The notes under the pieces are model-generated. The model was not told the origin of the DNA. It saw nothing but the letters and a program-made list of their open reading frames with translations, and searched no databases. From Sphingomonas spermidinifaciens (GTDB taxonomy: Bacteria; Pseudomonadota; Alphaproteobacteria; Sphingomonadales; Sphingomonadaceae), in contig NZ_NWMW01000001.1 in assembly GCF_002351485.1 (NCBI RefSeq), positions 496,001 to 560,000 on the forward strand: a DNA stretch of 64,000 bases, given 5' to 3'. The translations under genes and the position numbers were made by a program. This document shows, one piece after another, positions 43,567 to 52,775 of this stretch. Numbering within the stretch: the first letter of the stretch is position 1; every line of letters begins with the position of its first letter.

Positions 43567-44109
43567 ATGCTGTTTTCCACCCCTACCCAGTTCGCCGTGC
43601 TCGCGCTCTGCCTGGTTGCCGGCTGGCTGTTCGGCCTCGCCAGTCATCCCGGCGGTCGGAAGTGGAAGGAGCGCTATCGCACACAGGAAGCCGAGTTCAA
43701 GGCAAGCCGCGAAGGCCTAGCAACGCGCGATGCGCGCATCCGCGAGCTGGAGCGCGAACGCGATGAGGCCCTGCGACATCGCGCTAGCGGCACAGCGGCA
43801 ACGGCGGTGGGCACGGCTGCGACCGCGACGGCAGCGGGCAGTTCGACGTCGCGCGGCGGCGGGTTCTTTGGCTGGGGCCGCGACAATCTGTCGCGCATCC
43901 ACGGCATCGACGAGCCGACCGAACAGGCGCTCCGGGCCGAGGGCATCAAGACCTATGCAGCCATCGAGGCACTGACGCCCGCCGACGAAGCGGCGCTCGA
44001 GGACCGGCTAGGCTTCGGCCGCGGCCGCATCGCGCAGCAGCAATGGCGCGAACAGGCCGCGCTGCTTCGTGAGGGCCATGACGAGGAGCACGCCCGTCGC
44101 TGGGCGTAA
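43567..44109 (+). CDS. Membrane-anchored protein with C-terminal HHH/DUF4332-like domain
   Basis: The 180-residue product has one N-terminal span (FAVLALCLVAGWLFGLA), a charged coiled coil (about 30-75), an Ala/Thr linker, a GGGFFGWG stretch and a C-terminal domain (about 118-175, RIHGIDEPTEQALRAEGIKT) with helix-hairpin-helix-like repeats seen in DUF4332. AGGAGG lies 7 bases before the ATG. It lies 53 bases after tadC on the same strand. HHH folds can bind DNA, but here the domain would be close to the inner membrane. Function unknown. Confidence 0.75.
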   Translation: MLFSTPTQFAVLALCLVAGWLFGLASHPGGRKWKERYRTQEAEFKASREGLATRDARIRELERERDEALRHRASGTAATAVGTAATATAAGSSTSRGGGFFGWGRDNLSRIHGIDEPTEQALRAEGIKTYAAIEALTPADEAALEDRLGFGRGRIAQQQWREQAALLREGHDEEHARRWA

Positions 44110-44146
44110 GCGCCCGTTCATCGCACTCGGCGAGACGCATTCGTCG

Positions 44147-44278
44147 CCAGCGAAAGCTGGGATTCCCCTGTTACGGGGTGCGGCATGAGCTACGCGCGGG
44201 CTCGGGCTTCGCTGCGGCAACGACGTCACGAGCCTGGCTCAGAGAATGAAGAGGCGCGACCCCGGATCAACTCCGGGG
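44147..44278. repeat. Intergenic hairpins including a CCAGC-GAAA-GCTGG copy
   Basis: The 239-base gap between the HHH gene and the DUF853 gene holds no supported gene. It contains CCAGC-GAAA-GCTGG at 44147-44160, the same element as at 25047-25060, and a CCCCGGA-TCAAC-TCCGGGG hairpin at 44260-44278. Both genes point at it, so the pair may work as a two-way terminator. Confidence 0.5.
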
Positions 44279-44348
44279 GTGAAACACTCTGTCGGGACGG
44301 TATGGGTGCCAACTGCGTCACGCCGGAGTTGCACCGCTTCCTCGCACC

Positions 44349-46010
44349 TTACCCCCGGAACAAGCCCCCCAACACCCCGCGCAGGATCTTCGCGCCGATC
44401 CCGCCGCCGCGGCTCGAGCCGAACACCGCCTTGGTGACTTCGTTCGCTACGGTCCGGCCGACGGCCGACGAGGCCGACCGCGTGGCCGATGTCACCGCCT
44501 TGTTCCAGGGCGAGTTCGCCGCCTTGCGCTCGGCGGTTCGGCGGGCCCTTTCCGTCTCGCGCGCGGCGCGGTCGGCATCGCGCTGCGCGGCGATGCGGGC
44601 GCGTTCGTTCTCCTTGGCAAGGCGCGCAGCCTCCTTGGCCTCGGCCGCCTTCGCCTTCGCGTCCTCGGCGACCGCCTGGGCCTGCTGCGCCGCCGCTGCC
44701 GCTTCGCCCGCTTTCGCCGCAAGCAATTCTTCGGCGGACTCGCGGTCGATGCGTGTGTCGTACTTGTCTCCCACGCCGTCGGTTTGCGTAAGCACCCCGC
44801 GCTCGACCGGCGTCACCGGCCCCACCCGGCTGCGCGGCGGCTTGATCAGCGTGCGCGACACCGGCGACGGCGCGCCGTCGGGCTGGAGCAGCGAGACCAG
44901 CGCCTCGCCCACCTTGAGCTCGGTGATGACCGTCGCCACGTCGACGGTCGGGTTCGCGCGAAACGTCTCCGCCGCCGATCGAACGGCCTTCTCGTCGCGC
45001 GGGGTAAACGCGCGCAGCGCATGCTGAACGCGGTTGCCGAGCTGCCCGGCCACGCTCTCGGGAATGTCGATCGGGTTCTGCGTGACGAAATAGACGCCGA
45101 CGCCCTTCGACCGGATCAGCCGCACCACCTGCTCCACCTTCTCGAGCAGCGCCGGCGGTGCGTCGTCGAACAGGAGATGCGCCTCGTCAAAGACGAAGAC
45201 GAGCCTGGGTTTGTCGGGATCGCCGACCTCGGGCAGCGTCTCGAACAGCTCGGACAGCAGCCACAGGAGGAAGCTGGCGTATAGCCGCGGGCTCGCCATC
45301 AGCTTGTCGGCGGCGAGAATGTTGACGATGCCGCGACCGCTCTCGTCAAGCTGCATGAAGTCGCCGATGTCGAGCGCCGGCTCGCCGAAGAAATGCTCGC
45401 CCCCCTGCCCCCGCAGCTGGAGGAGCTGGCGCTGGATCGCGCCGACGCTCGCCTTGCTGACATTGCCGTAGGTGGTCGAAATCTCGTCCGCGCGGCTGGC
45501 GCATTCGGCGAGCATCGCCTGCAGGTCGTCGAGGTCGAGGAGCAGCAACCCCTCCTCGTCGGCGAGGTGGAAGGCGATCGAAAGCACGCCCTCTTGCGTG
45601 TCGTTCAGGCCCATCAGCCGCGCGAGCAGCAACGGCCCCATCTCGCTGACGGTGGTTCGGATCGGGTGGCCCTGTTCCCCGAACAGATCCCAGAACTGGA
45701 CAGGGCATTCGCGGTAGGACCAGCCGCTGTCGCCGATTTCGGCCGCGCGTTCCGCGAAGATGGCATGCGTCTTGGCCTGCGGCGAGCCGGCCATGGCGAG
45801 GCCGGACAGGTCGCCCTTCACATCGGCGACGAAGACGGGGACGCCCGCGTCGGAAAAGCCCTCGACCAGCCCCTGAAGCGTCACGGTCTTCCCGGTGCCG
45901 GTCGCACCGGCGATCAGGCCATGGCGGTTGGCGCGCTTGAGGACGAGCGCCTGGGGATCGACACCGCCCGCCCCCGCCCCGATGAAGATCGACCCACCGA
46001 CATCCGCCAT
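44349..46010 (-). CDS. HerA-like ATPase, DUF853 family (YjgR-like)
   Basis: The 553-residue product begins with a HerA/FtsK-like P-loop ([20 protein letters not shown]) and has a Walker B-like [12 protein letters not shown] (about 265-276) and the TQNPIDIP segment. A long Ala/Glu/Arg coiled coil (about 425-510) follows, then a Gly-rich end. The family is a predicted DNA-acting ATPase of unknown role. ATG 46010 has AGGAG 8 bases upstream; a GTG at 46019 overlaps that site. It lies 63 bases downstream of the degP stop on the same strand. Confidence 0.9.
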   Translation of the reverse strand: MADVGGSIFIGAGAGGVDPQALVLKRANRHGLIAGATGTGKTVTLQGLVEGFSDAGVPVFVADVKGDLSGLAMAGSPQAKTHAIFAERAAEIGDSGWSYRECPVQFWDLFGEQGHPIRTTVSEMGPLLLARLMGLNDTQEGVLSIAFHLADEEGLLLLDLDDLQAMLAECASRADEISTTYGNVSKASVGAIQRQLLQLRGQGGEHFFGEPALDIGDFMQLDESGRGIVNILAADKLMASPRLYASFLLWLLSELFETLPEVGDPDKPRLVFVFDEAHLLFDDAPPALLEKVEQVVRLIRSKGVGVYFVTQNPIDIPESVAGQLGNRVQHALRAFTPRDEKAVRSAAETFRANPTVDVATVITELKVGEALVSLLQPDGAPSPVSRTLIKPPRSRVGPVTPVERGVLTQTDGVGDKYDTRIDRESAEELLAAKAGEAAAAAQQAQAVAEDAKAKAAEAKEAARLAKENERARIAAQRDADRAARETERARRTAERKAANSPWNKAVTSATRSASSAVGRTVANEVTKAVFGSSRGGGIGAKILRGVLGGLFRG

Positions 46011-46073
46011 TCCCGCCACTCCTGCTGATATACGGCAGGAATAGGCGGAAACGGCGGGTTCGTCAGCAGCCGA

Positions 46074-47597
46074 TCAGTTGGGCGTCGCAGCCAGCGACAG
46101 CGCGAGGTAGCGGGCGACACCGCGCCGCTGCATCTGAATCACCACCGACGGTCGGCGCGCCGCCCGGGCGGCGGCGACCTGACGCTGGAAATCGGCCGCG
46201 GTCAGCACCGGCTGACCGCCGACCGAGGTGATGACGTCGCCGCGCTGAAGGCCCTTGGTCGCGGCATCGCTCGACGGGTCGACGGCCGCGATGACGAGAC
46301 CGCGGGTCGTCACCTCGACGCCGATCGAACGGGCAATCTGCGGCGTCAGCGGCTGCACCGTGAGCCCCAGCGTCGCCGCGCCCGAAGGCACTGCGGGCCC
46401 CGGATTGTCACCCGGCGCCTGGTTCTGGTCATCCATCTGAAAGCCGGCCAGTTCCTCGTCGCTCGGCCGCGTACCGACCGTGGCGGTGACATTTACGCGG
46501 CGGCCGTCGCGGATCAACTCGATCGGAATGCGCGTGCCCGGCGCCGAATTGGCGACGAGATAGCTCAGCGAGTTCTCCGGATTGACGTCGCGGTTATTGA
46601 CGCGGACGATCACGTCGCCCTCACGGATTCCGGCGCGCTCGGCGGCCTGGCCCGGCTCGACCCGCGCGATCAGTTCACCGCGATTGCGCTCGATGCCGAG
46701 TCCGGCGGCGAGATCATCGTCGATTGGCTGGATGCCAACACCCAGATAGCCGCGCTGCGGTGCGCGGCCCTTCATCAGCGTATCGACGATCGGCCGCGCC
46801 TGCTCCGCGGGGATGGCGAAGCCGATGCCGACATTGCCGCCGGTGGGGCTTAGGATCTGCGAGTTGATGCCGATGACATTGCCCTGCATGTCGAACAGCG
46901 GCCCGCCCGAATTGCCGCGATTGATCGAGGCATCGGTCTGAATGAAACGGTCGAACGGCCCACCGCCGGTCACGCGGTTGACTGACGAGATGATGCCCGC
47001 CGTCACCGATCCGCCCAGACCGAAGGGGTTGCCGATCGCGACCACCCAGTCGCCGACGCGCGCCGCGCCCGAATTGCCGAAGCGCACGAACGGGAACGTC
47101 GTACCCTCGATCTTGAGGACCGCGAGGTCCGAGGTCGGATCGCGGCCCACCACCTTGGCGGTGAACTCGCGCCGGTCGGCAAGCGTCACCTTCACCGATT
47201 CGACCGTGGCATTGGGCGAACCGGCCGAGATGACGTGGTTGTTGGTGACGACATAGCCGTCGGCCGAAATGAGGAAGCCCGAGCCGAGCGATTGGCCTTC
47301 CTGCGTACGCGGACGGCCACCGCCCTGCTGGCCGAAGAACTGCTCGAATGGCGTGCCCGCGAACGGATTTGACGGCACCGTCACACGCTGCGTCGTCGAG
47401 ATGTTGACGACCGCGGGCTGGAGCTTGGCCACCATGTCGGCAAAGCTCATCGGCGCCCCGGCACGCGGCGCGGCGGAATTGATCGCACCCGGCTCGTTCT
47501 GGGCGGTCTGCGCCGAGGTGATCGAGGGCTGGACGGCGAGAGTGGCGGCGGCGCCGCCGAGGAGGAGCGCACTGGTGATCGCGTAGGCGTAACGCAC
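46074..47597 (-). CDS. degP: Periplasmic serine endoprotease DegP/HtrA
   Basis: The 507-residue product has a signal peptide, a trypsin-like domain with the catalytic triad in TNNHVI, DPTSDLAVLK and GNSGGPLF, and two PDZ domains (about 275-365 and 400-500). It degrades and refolds misfolded envelope proteins. It starts at GTG 47597 with AAGGA about 10 bases upstream. hflC lies upstream on the same strand with a 122-base gap. Confidence 0.96.
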   Translation of the reverse strand: MRYAYAITSALLLGGAAATLAVQPSITSAQTAQNEPGAINSAAPRAGAPMSFADMVAKLQPAVVNISTTQRVTVPSNPFAGTPFEQFFGQQGGGRPRTQEGQSLGSGFLISADGYVVTNNHVISAGSPNATVESVKVTLADRREFTAKVVGRDPTSDLAVLKIEGTTFPFVRFGNSGAARVGDWVVAIGNPFGLGGSVTAGIISSVNRVTGGGPFDRFIQTDASINRGNSGGPLFDMQGNVIGINSQILSPTGGNVGIGFAIPAEQARPIVDTLMKGRAPQRGYLGVGIQPIDDDLAAGLGIERNRGELIARVEPGQAAERAGIREGDVIVRVNNRDVNPENSLSYLVANSAPGTRIPIELIRDGRRVNVTATVGTRPSDEELAGFQMDDQNQAPGDNPGPAVPSGAATLGLTVQPLTPQIARSIGVEVTTRGLVIAAVDPSSDAATKGLQRGDVITSVGGQPVLTAADFQRQVAAARAARRPSVVIQMQRRGVARYLALSLAATPN

Positions 47598-47626
47598 GAA
47601 ATCAGGTTCCTTCCAGACTGTGGTTT

Positions 47627-47634
47627 ACAATTGT
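47627..47634. promoter_or_regulatory. AT-rich palindrome upstream of degP, candidate operator
   Basis: An ACAATTGT palindrome flanked by GTTT and TTTC lies about 30 bases upstream of the degP GTG in otherwise GC-rich DNA. Its position would fit a repressor or activator site for envelope stress control. I do not match it to a known regulator and a chance origin is possible. Confidence 0.3.
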
Positions 47635-47719
47635 TTTCGCAAACCGATGCTGAACTGCGTTTGAATGTGAACGGACGGTCAGATTGCCCGACTCGTCCGA
47701 TCCCTCTTTGGTTCCGCCC

Positions 47720-48601
47720 TTAGTTTCCGCGGCCGCCGCGCGTGAAGGCGCGGAGGTAATCGTTTTGTGGCGACAGGATGATCGACGTGCCGCCGCGCTC
47801 ACCATCGCCATCGGCGCCAAAGCTATAGCGATAGGACTGCATCGCGCGATAGAAGTCGTAGAACTCGGCATCCTTGCCGAAGCTGGCGGCATAGACGCGC
47901 GCGGCCTCGGCATCGGCATTCGCGCGGACGATCTGCGCCTCGCGCAGCCCCTGCGCCTCGATCGTCAGCGCCTCCTGACGCCGGGCCGTCGCCATTCGGC
48001 GTAGCGCCGATTCGAGCGGCGTGCCGGTCGGCAGGTCGGCCTTGCGGATGCGCACATCGACGATCTCGGCGCCGTACTGGCGTGCGACGCGATCAAGGGC
48101 GATCTGGATATTGTCCATCACCTGCGCCCGCTCGGGGCTGAGCAGCGTCGAGAAGGGCCGCTTGCCGAGTTCGTTCCGCAGGGCCGAGGACAGCAGCGGC
48201 CGAAGCTGGTCGGCTACGCGCTGCTCGGTGTTCGCGGTCGAGCCCGTCGAGATCACCGCCTGAAGCGGGTTCACGACGCGGAAACGGGCAAAGGCATCGA
48301 CCTCCAGCCGCAGCTGGTCGGTCGAAAGCACCGGCTGGTTGTCGAGCTCGATGTCGAGCACGCGCTTGTCGATCCAGACCATGCGGTCGAAGAACGGGAT
48401 CTTGGCGATGATGCCCGCCCCCGTCCGCCCGAACTGCTCGCGCGGCTGATACTGGTTGATGAGTGAGATCGGCTTCTGGAAGCGCAGAATGACCGCCTGC
48501 TTGGTCTCGGGCACGATCGCAAAGGTGTTGGCGAGCAGCACGACCAGCGCGAGCAGGAGGATGCCGATCGCCATCGGGTTTCGGAACAGGCGGGCGTTCA
48601 T
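47720..48601 (-). CDS. hflC: Modulator of FtsH protease HflC
   Basis: The 293-residue product has an N-terminal membrane anchor (about 10-28) and an SPFH/band-7 domain with KQAVILRFQKP, DMQ-like LRLEVDAFARFRV and RADLPTGTPLESALRRM. It forms a cage with HflK that regulates FtsH. The ATG at 48601 overlaps the hflK stop (TGATG). A TTG three bases before is also possible. Confidence 0.95.
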   Translation of the reverse strand: MNARLFRNPMAIGILLLALVVLLANTFAIVPETKQAVILRFQKPISLINQYQPREQFGRTGAGIIAKIPFFDRMVWIDKRVLDIELDNQPVLSTDQLRLEVDAFARFRVVNPLQAVISTGSTANTEQRVADQLRPLLSSALRNELGKRPFSTLLSPERAQVMDNIQIALDRVARQYGAEIVDVRIRKADLPTGTPLESALRRMATARRQEALTIEAQGLREAQIVRANADAEAARVYAASFGKDAEFYDFYRAMQSYRYSFGADGDGERGGTSIILSPQNDYLRAFTRGGRGN

Positions 48602-49743
48602 CAATTGCCTCCCTGCGGCGCGGCGGGCGGTGTCTGGGGCTGTGCCGGCTCCTGCGCGGCGGGCGGCGTCGGCTCGCGGCGACGGCCCGACGCCTCGGGC
48701 AGCGGCAGATAGGGGGTCACCCCCGGCGCCTCGACCACCGTCTTGTTCGACTTGGCGAGCACCGCCTCCATCGTCTCATAATAGAGGCGGCGGCGGGTCA
48801 CTTCGGGCGCCTGGCGGTACTGCTCATAGATCTTGTCGAACGACGCCGCCTCGCCCTGCGCCCGCGCGACGATCTGCTGGGCATAGGCGCGTGCCTGGTT
48901 GATGTTTGCCTGTGCCTGCTGCTGCGCGGCGCTCACCGCCTTAAAGTCCTCGTCTACAGCCTGAGGCGCGACCGCCTGTTTGATCGCGACGCCGAGCACG
49001 CGGACGCCAGAATTATACTCGTCGAGGATCGCCTGCATCCGCTGCTGCACGTCGGCCTCGATATTGGTGCGGCCGGCGCCGATCGCCTCGTTCAGCGTCG
49101 CGCTGGCGACTGCCGCGCGCATCGAACTTTCGGCGACCGCGCGCACGGTGTCGCGCGGATTGGCGAGCTGAAAGGCGTAATCCTCGGCGTTCTGGATGTT
49201 CCAGCGCACCGAATAGGCAAGATCGATGATGTTCTGATCCTCGGTCAGCATCAGGTTTTCGGTCGCGGCCTGGGGGAAGTCCTCGACGCGATTTTCCTGG
49301 ACATCGACCTTCTGCACTGACGCGACCGGCGCAGGCAGCGTGAACTGGATACCGGGGTTGAGCGTCGTCGAATAGCGACCAAACAGCGAGACCACGCCCT
49401 TTTCCTGCGGGGCGATCGAATGGACCGAGGTAAAGGCGACCCAGACGAGGACCAGCAGGCCTATCGCCGCGAACCAGATATTCTGGCCGCCGGGAATCTG
49501 GAAATTACCACCGCCGGGAAAGCCGCCGCCCCCGCCGCCTCCGCGTGCGCGCTTCAGGAATTCGTCGAGCGAGGTCGCGTTGGGTTTGGGCCGGCGGCCC
49601 TCCGGCGGGAAGGCCCATGGGTTGCGCGGGCCGCCATCGCCGCCACCATTGCCGGAACCGCCGCCACTGCCGCCCCACGGCCCCTTGGGGTTGTCGTTGC
49701 GAAGCACGCGACCGCGCGCCATCCAGCCCATCCATCCTGTCAT
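48601..49743 (-). CDS. hflK: FtsH protease activity modulator HflK
   Basis: The 380-residue product has a Gly-rich cytosolic tail (residues 20-80, with many GGG and PWGG-type runs), one membrane span (about 85-105) and a SPFH domain with QEKGVVSLFGRY, DQNIIDLAYSVRW and AQQQAQANINQARAYA. The end is Pro/Ala/Gln-rich. It partners HflC in the FtsH regulatory complex. Starts at 49743, 49731 and 49722 are all in frame. It is divergent from mrp over 71 bases. Confidence 0.94.
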   Translation of the reverse strand: MTGWMGWMARGRVLRNDNPKGPWGGSGGGSGNGGGDGGPRNPWAFPPEGRRPKPNATSLDEFLKRARGGGGGGGFPGGGNFQIPGGQNIWFAAIGLLVLVWVAFTSVHSIAPQEKGVVSLFGRYSTTLNPGIQFTLPAPVASVQKVDVQENRVEDFPQAATENLMLTEDQNIIDLAYSVRWNIQNAEDYAFQLANPRDTVRAVAESSMRAAVASATLNEAIGAGRTNIEADVQQRMQAILDEYNSGVRVLGVAIKQAVAPQAVDEDFKAVSAAQQQAQANINQARAYAQQIVARAQGEAASFDKIYEQYRQAPEVTRRRLYYETMEAVLAKSNKTVVEAPGVTPYLPLPEASGRRREPTPPAAQEPAQPQTPPAAPQGGN

Positions 49744-49814
49744 GTGGGTCTTTATAGGGGGCCGCGCGGCGATTAACAGTGGCGCGAAAGGGCGTATCCC
49801 CTAGATGGACGCGC

Positions 49815-50759
49815 ATGGACCCTAGGCAACAGCTCGACGCCCTGCTCGCCCCCCTTGCTGCCGGCCGCGCCACCGTGCGGGTCGAGGGTGAGCGCGCCAG
49901 CATCATCCTCGACGTGAGCGGTTTGTCCGAGCGTGCGCGCGAGGCGCTGGCGGCGGAGGTCGAGGCTACGGCGCGCACCGTGCCGGGCATTGCCGGAGTG
50001 CGCGTCGCGCAAACCAGCCAGCGCACCGCCCGCCGCCTCATCGCGGTCGCCAGCGGCAAGGGCGGCGTCGGCAAGTCCACCGTCTCGACCAATCTCGCCG
50101 CCGCGCTGGCCGCGGCCGGGCGCAGCGTGGGCATGGTCGATGCCGACATCTACGGCCCCTCGCAGCCGCGCCTGCTGGGGGTCGAGGGCGTGAAGCCCGA
50201 GGCGCGCGACAACAAGCTGGTGCCCGTTCCCACCGCCGCCGGCGTGCCGCTGCTGTCGGTCGGGCAGCTGGTCGGGCCGGACAAGGCGCTGGCCTGGCGC
50301 GGGCCGATGGCAACCAATGCGCTCACGCAGCTGATCGACGGCGACTGGAGCGGAACCGGTACGATCGTCGTCGACATGCCGCCCGGCACCGGCGACGTTC
50401 AGCTGACGATGATCCAGAAGCACAAGCCCGCGGGCGTCGTCATTGTCTCGACCCCGCAGGATCTGGCGCTGATCGACGCGCGGCGAGCGATCGACCTGTT
50501 CCGGCAGACGGGCGTGCCGGTGATCGGCCTGGTCGAAAACATGGCGGGCTATGCCTGCCCGCATTGCGGCGAGGTATCCGACCCTTTCGGCTCAGGCGGC
50601 GCGGAGGCGGCGGCGGCAGCGATGGGCATCCCCTTTCTCGGTCGCGTGCCGCTCGCCATGGCGATCCGCGAGGCTTCGGACGCGGGGAACGTGGCCGAGC
50701 GCACGGCGTTCGAAGGGATCGCGGCCCGCGTGGCCGACTGGATCGACCACCAGGGATAG
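49815..50759 (+). CDS. apbC: Mrp/ApbC iron-sulfur cluster carrier
   Basis: The 314-residue product has a shortened DUF59-like N-terminus (about 1-75), the deviant Walker A GKGGVGKST (about 81-89), DADIYGPSQPR, DMPPGTGD and the cluster-binding C-x2-C in YACPHCGE. It carries and delivers 4Fe-4S clusters. ATG 49815 starts MDPRQQ; a start at 49779 is less likely. It is followed 4 bases later by a CoA-binding protein gene. Confidence 0.94.
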   Translation: MDPRQQLDALLAPLAAGRATVRVEGERASIILDVSGLSERAREALAAEVEATARTVPGIAGVRVAQTSQRTARRLIAVASGKGGVGKSTVSTNLAAALAAAGRSVGMVDADIYGPSQPRLLGVEGVKPEARDNKLVPVPTAAGVPLLSVGQLVGPDKALAWRGPMATNALTQLIDGDWSGTGTIVVDMPPGTGDVQLTMIQKHKPAGVVIVSTPQDLALIDARRAIDLFRQTGVPVIGLVENMAGYACPHCGEVSDPFGSGGAEAAAAAMGIPFLGRVPLAMAIREASDAGNVAERTAFEGIAARVADWIDHQG

Positions 50760-50763
50760 GGCC

Positions 50764-51195
50764 ATGCCGCTGACCGCCGACGACGATATCCGCGCGCTTC
50801 TAGAGGGCGCACGCACGATCGCGCTGGTGGGGGCGAGCGACCGGCCCGACCGGCCGAGCTACGGCGTGATGGCGACGCTACAGCAGCACGGCTATCGCGT
50901 GATCCCGGTCAATCCCGCGATCACGGGTGAACATCTGCATGGTGAGTTCGTGTTCCGCGAGCTGGAGCAGCTCGGTGACCCGATCGACATCGTCGACATC
51001 TTCCGCCGATCCGACGCTGCGGGCGAGGTCGTCGATCAGGCGATCGCGGTCGGTGCAAAGGCGGTGTGGATGCAGCTTGGCGTCGTCAACGAGGCGGCAG
51101 CGGCGCGAGCCGAGGCGGCGGGCCTCAAGGTCGTAATGGACAGCTGTCCCGCGATCGAGTTGCGGCGGCTGAACATCGCGCCGATCAGCGGATAA
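50764..51195 (+). CDS. CoA-binding domain protein (YccU-like)
   Basis: The 143-residue product has the Rossmann CoA-binding start ARTIALVGASDRPDRPSYGV, HGYRVIPVNPAI, and KAVWMQLGVVNEAA typical of the YccU family. Members bind CoA or a nucleotide; the enzymatic role is unclear. It directly follows apbC by 4 bases and probably shares its transcript. It converges on the small peptide genes. Confidence 0.9.
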   Translation: MPLTADDDIRALLEGARTIALVGASDRPDRPSYGVMATLQQHGYRVIPVNPAITGEHLHGEFVFRELEQLGDPIDIVDIFRRSDAAGEVVDQAIAVGAKAVWMQLGVVNEAAAARAEAAGLKVVMDSCPAIELRRLNIAPISG

Positions 51196-51207
51196 GCGGA
51201 CGCCGGG

Positions 51208-51339
51208 TCAGCCGATCAGGCTGTTCCCGGCGCCGAGGAAGAGGATCAGCGCCGCCGTCGCGAAGAAGGACAAGGCGCCGATCCTGACACTTTCGATCAT
51301 CGCACCCGGCGCTTTACCGGTGCGGCCGCGCGCGATCAT
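51208..51339 (-). CDS. Very small membrane peptide (43 aa), second of a pair
   Basis: This frame starts at ATG 51339 and stops at TGA 51208. It has a basic start (MIARGRTGKAPGAM) and one hydrophobic span (IGALSFFATAALILFLGAG). An internal ATG at 51300 would give 30 residues. Its ATG overlaps the stop of the partner peptide (ATGA), a sign of translational coupling. I do not recognise a named family. It ends 12 bases after the convergent CoA-binding gene. Confidence 0.6.
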   Translation of the reverse strand: MIARGRTGKAPGAMIESVRIGALSFFATAALILFLGAGNSLIG

Positions 51340-51446
51340 GCGAAGGGCACGGCGGGCGACGAGGCGGCCACGAGCACCGCGGTGAAGAACAGCGCGCCGA
51401 CCAGCGAGACGGCCGAGTTCTGGAGCGTGGAAAGGCGAAGCGACAT
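51336..51446 (-). CDS. Very small membrane peptide (36 aa), first of a pair
   Basis: The ATG at 51446 has GGGGAG 8 bases upstream, a near-ideal ribosome-binding site. The peptide begins MSLRLSTLQNSAVSL and has one hydrophobic span (VGALFFTAVLVAASS). The stop overlaps the next ATG by 4 bases. Its function is unknown. Peptides of this size are usually missed by gene finders; the strong site argues that it is translated. Confidence 0.6.
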   Translation of the reverse strand: MSLRLSTLQNSAVSLVGALFFTAVLVAASSPAVPFA

Positions 51447-51504
51447 GGTTTGAACTCCCCGATTTCGGCCTGGCGGACCATCCGGCGGCCGATGCCAAGG
51501 TGTT

Positions 51505-51520
51505 TGCAGGGGCTGTGCCA
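51505..51520 (-). promoter_or_regulatory. Candidate sigma-54-like site before the small peptide pair
   Basis: On the minus strand TGGCACAGCCCCTGCA shows GG-N10-GC spacing and near-consensus -24 (TGGCAC) and -12 (TGCA) parts, about 60 bases before the ATG at 51446. Such patterns occur by chance in GC-rich DNA, so this is a weak call; it also needs rpoN in the genome. Confidence 0.25.
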
Positions 51521-51610
51521 GTTTCGAAAACGCAGGGGAAACCGGCGTTTTCTGATCACGAAACGACGAAGTTCGTATTTTCAACCAACCCTATTGGTGA
51601 AATCCGCCAA

Positions 51611-52678
51611 TCAGATGGCGGTCTCCGCATCCGAGAAGATGCGATCGCGCCCCGCGGCCTTAGCGGCGTAGAGCAGCGCATCGGCACGCTCGAACACTTG
51701 CTCCAACCGCTCGGCATGGTTGGACGCGCTGATCCCGGTCGAGAAGGTGACGGTACCGATCAGCTCGTCACTCTCGCGCACGCGCAGACGCCGGCGCGCC
51801 ATGGTAGCGCGGGCAACGTCGATCGCCGCGATCGCCTGTGCCAGGTCGCCATCGAACAGCACCGCGAACTCCTCCCCACCATGGCGCGCGACGAGATGAT
51901 CGGGACAGGCGTCGGCGAGCGTGGCGGCGACGGCGCGGAGCACGCGATCGCCGACCGCATGGCCGAACCGGTCGTTGACCGCCTTGAAATGGTCAACGTC
52001 GCAGACCGCGACGCACGGGTTTCGGCCCGCCGCCAACCGCTCGGCGAACGCCTGTTCGAAGGCACGCCGGTTGGGCAGCCCGGTCAGCGGATCGCTGAGC
52101 GCATCGCCGCGCGCTTCCTCCAGCGCCTGGCGCAGTTCCTCGGCCTCGTGTCGCGCATCTTCAAGCTGGTGCTCGGCCTCGCGCACGCGGCCGATCATCG
52201 CGCTGGTGATGCGAGCGACATCGTCGACGAACAGCCGCGACGATCCCTGCTCGACGCGGCTGCGCTCGATCGCATCGGCGCTCGCGATCAGTTCGCGGCC
52301 AAAATCGCGGGTATGGCTGTGCATTCGCACCACGACATCGGTAAAGCCGTCCATCTGGCTCTGCGCCCGCGCGGCGAGCAGTTCGACCTTGTCCGGCTCG
52401 GCATCTTGGCCGGCCGCCGCCGCGCGTTCCGCGCGCAGCCCCAGTTCGTCGAGATCGCGCTGGCTCAGGCGAACGCCGCCATCGGTGCGCGCCGCGATCG
52501 ACTTGGCGAGGTCGCCGGCCGGATCGGTCAGCACCGCATAGGCGAGCGCATAATTGGCGGGCGTCGGCGCCATCGCCTGCGCAAAGAGGAAGTCGCCGAT
52601 CCGCTTGTAGAGCGCGCGGGTGGCGATGCCGCCAACGGCATCGGGCAAATGCTCGAGCGGCGGCATCTTCCTTCGCAT
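51611..52678 (-). CDS. GGDEF-domain diguanylate cyclase
   Basis: The 355-residue product has an all-helical N-terminal part (about 1-185, with a coiled coil AEHQLEDARHEAEELRQALEE) and a C-terminal GGDEF domain: DPLTGLPNRRAF, CDVDHFKAVNDRFGH and the active motif as GGEEF. It should make cyclic di-GMP. No membrane span is seen. The RxxD inhibitory site is not evident. Starts at 52678 and 52666 are both possible. No partner gene is adjacent. Confidence 0.92.
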   Translation of the reverse strand: MRRKMPPLEHLPDAVGGIATRALYKRIGDFLFAQAMAPTPANYALAYAVLTDPAGDLAKSIAARTDGGVRLSQRDLDELGLRAERAAAAGQDAEPDKVELLAARAQSQMDGFTDVVVRMHSHTRDFGRELIASADAIERSRVEQGSSRLFVDDVARITSAMIGRVREAEHQLEDARHEAEELRQALEEARGDALSDPLTGLPNRRAFEQAFAERLAAGRNPCVAVCDVDHFKAVNDRFGHAVGDRVLRAVAATLADACPDHLVARHGGEEFAVLFDGDLAQAIAAIDVARATMARRRLRVRESDELIGTVTFSTGISASNHAERLEQVFERADALLYAAKAAGRDRIFSDAETAI

Positions 52679-52775
52679 GGCCCCCCCGACGATCCGGCCC
52701 CCCCGGCTCGACAAGCTGCGTGTCTTAATCTCGAATGCCTAACAACTGGTCAGCAAAGGCGCAGAAACGGGTGAT

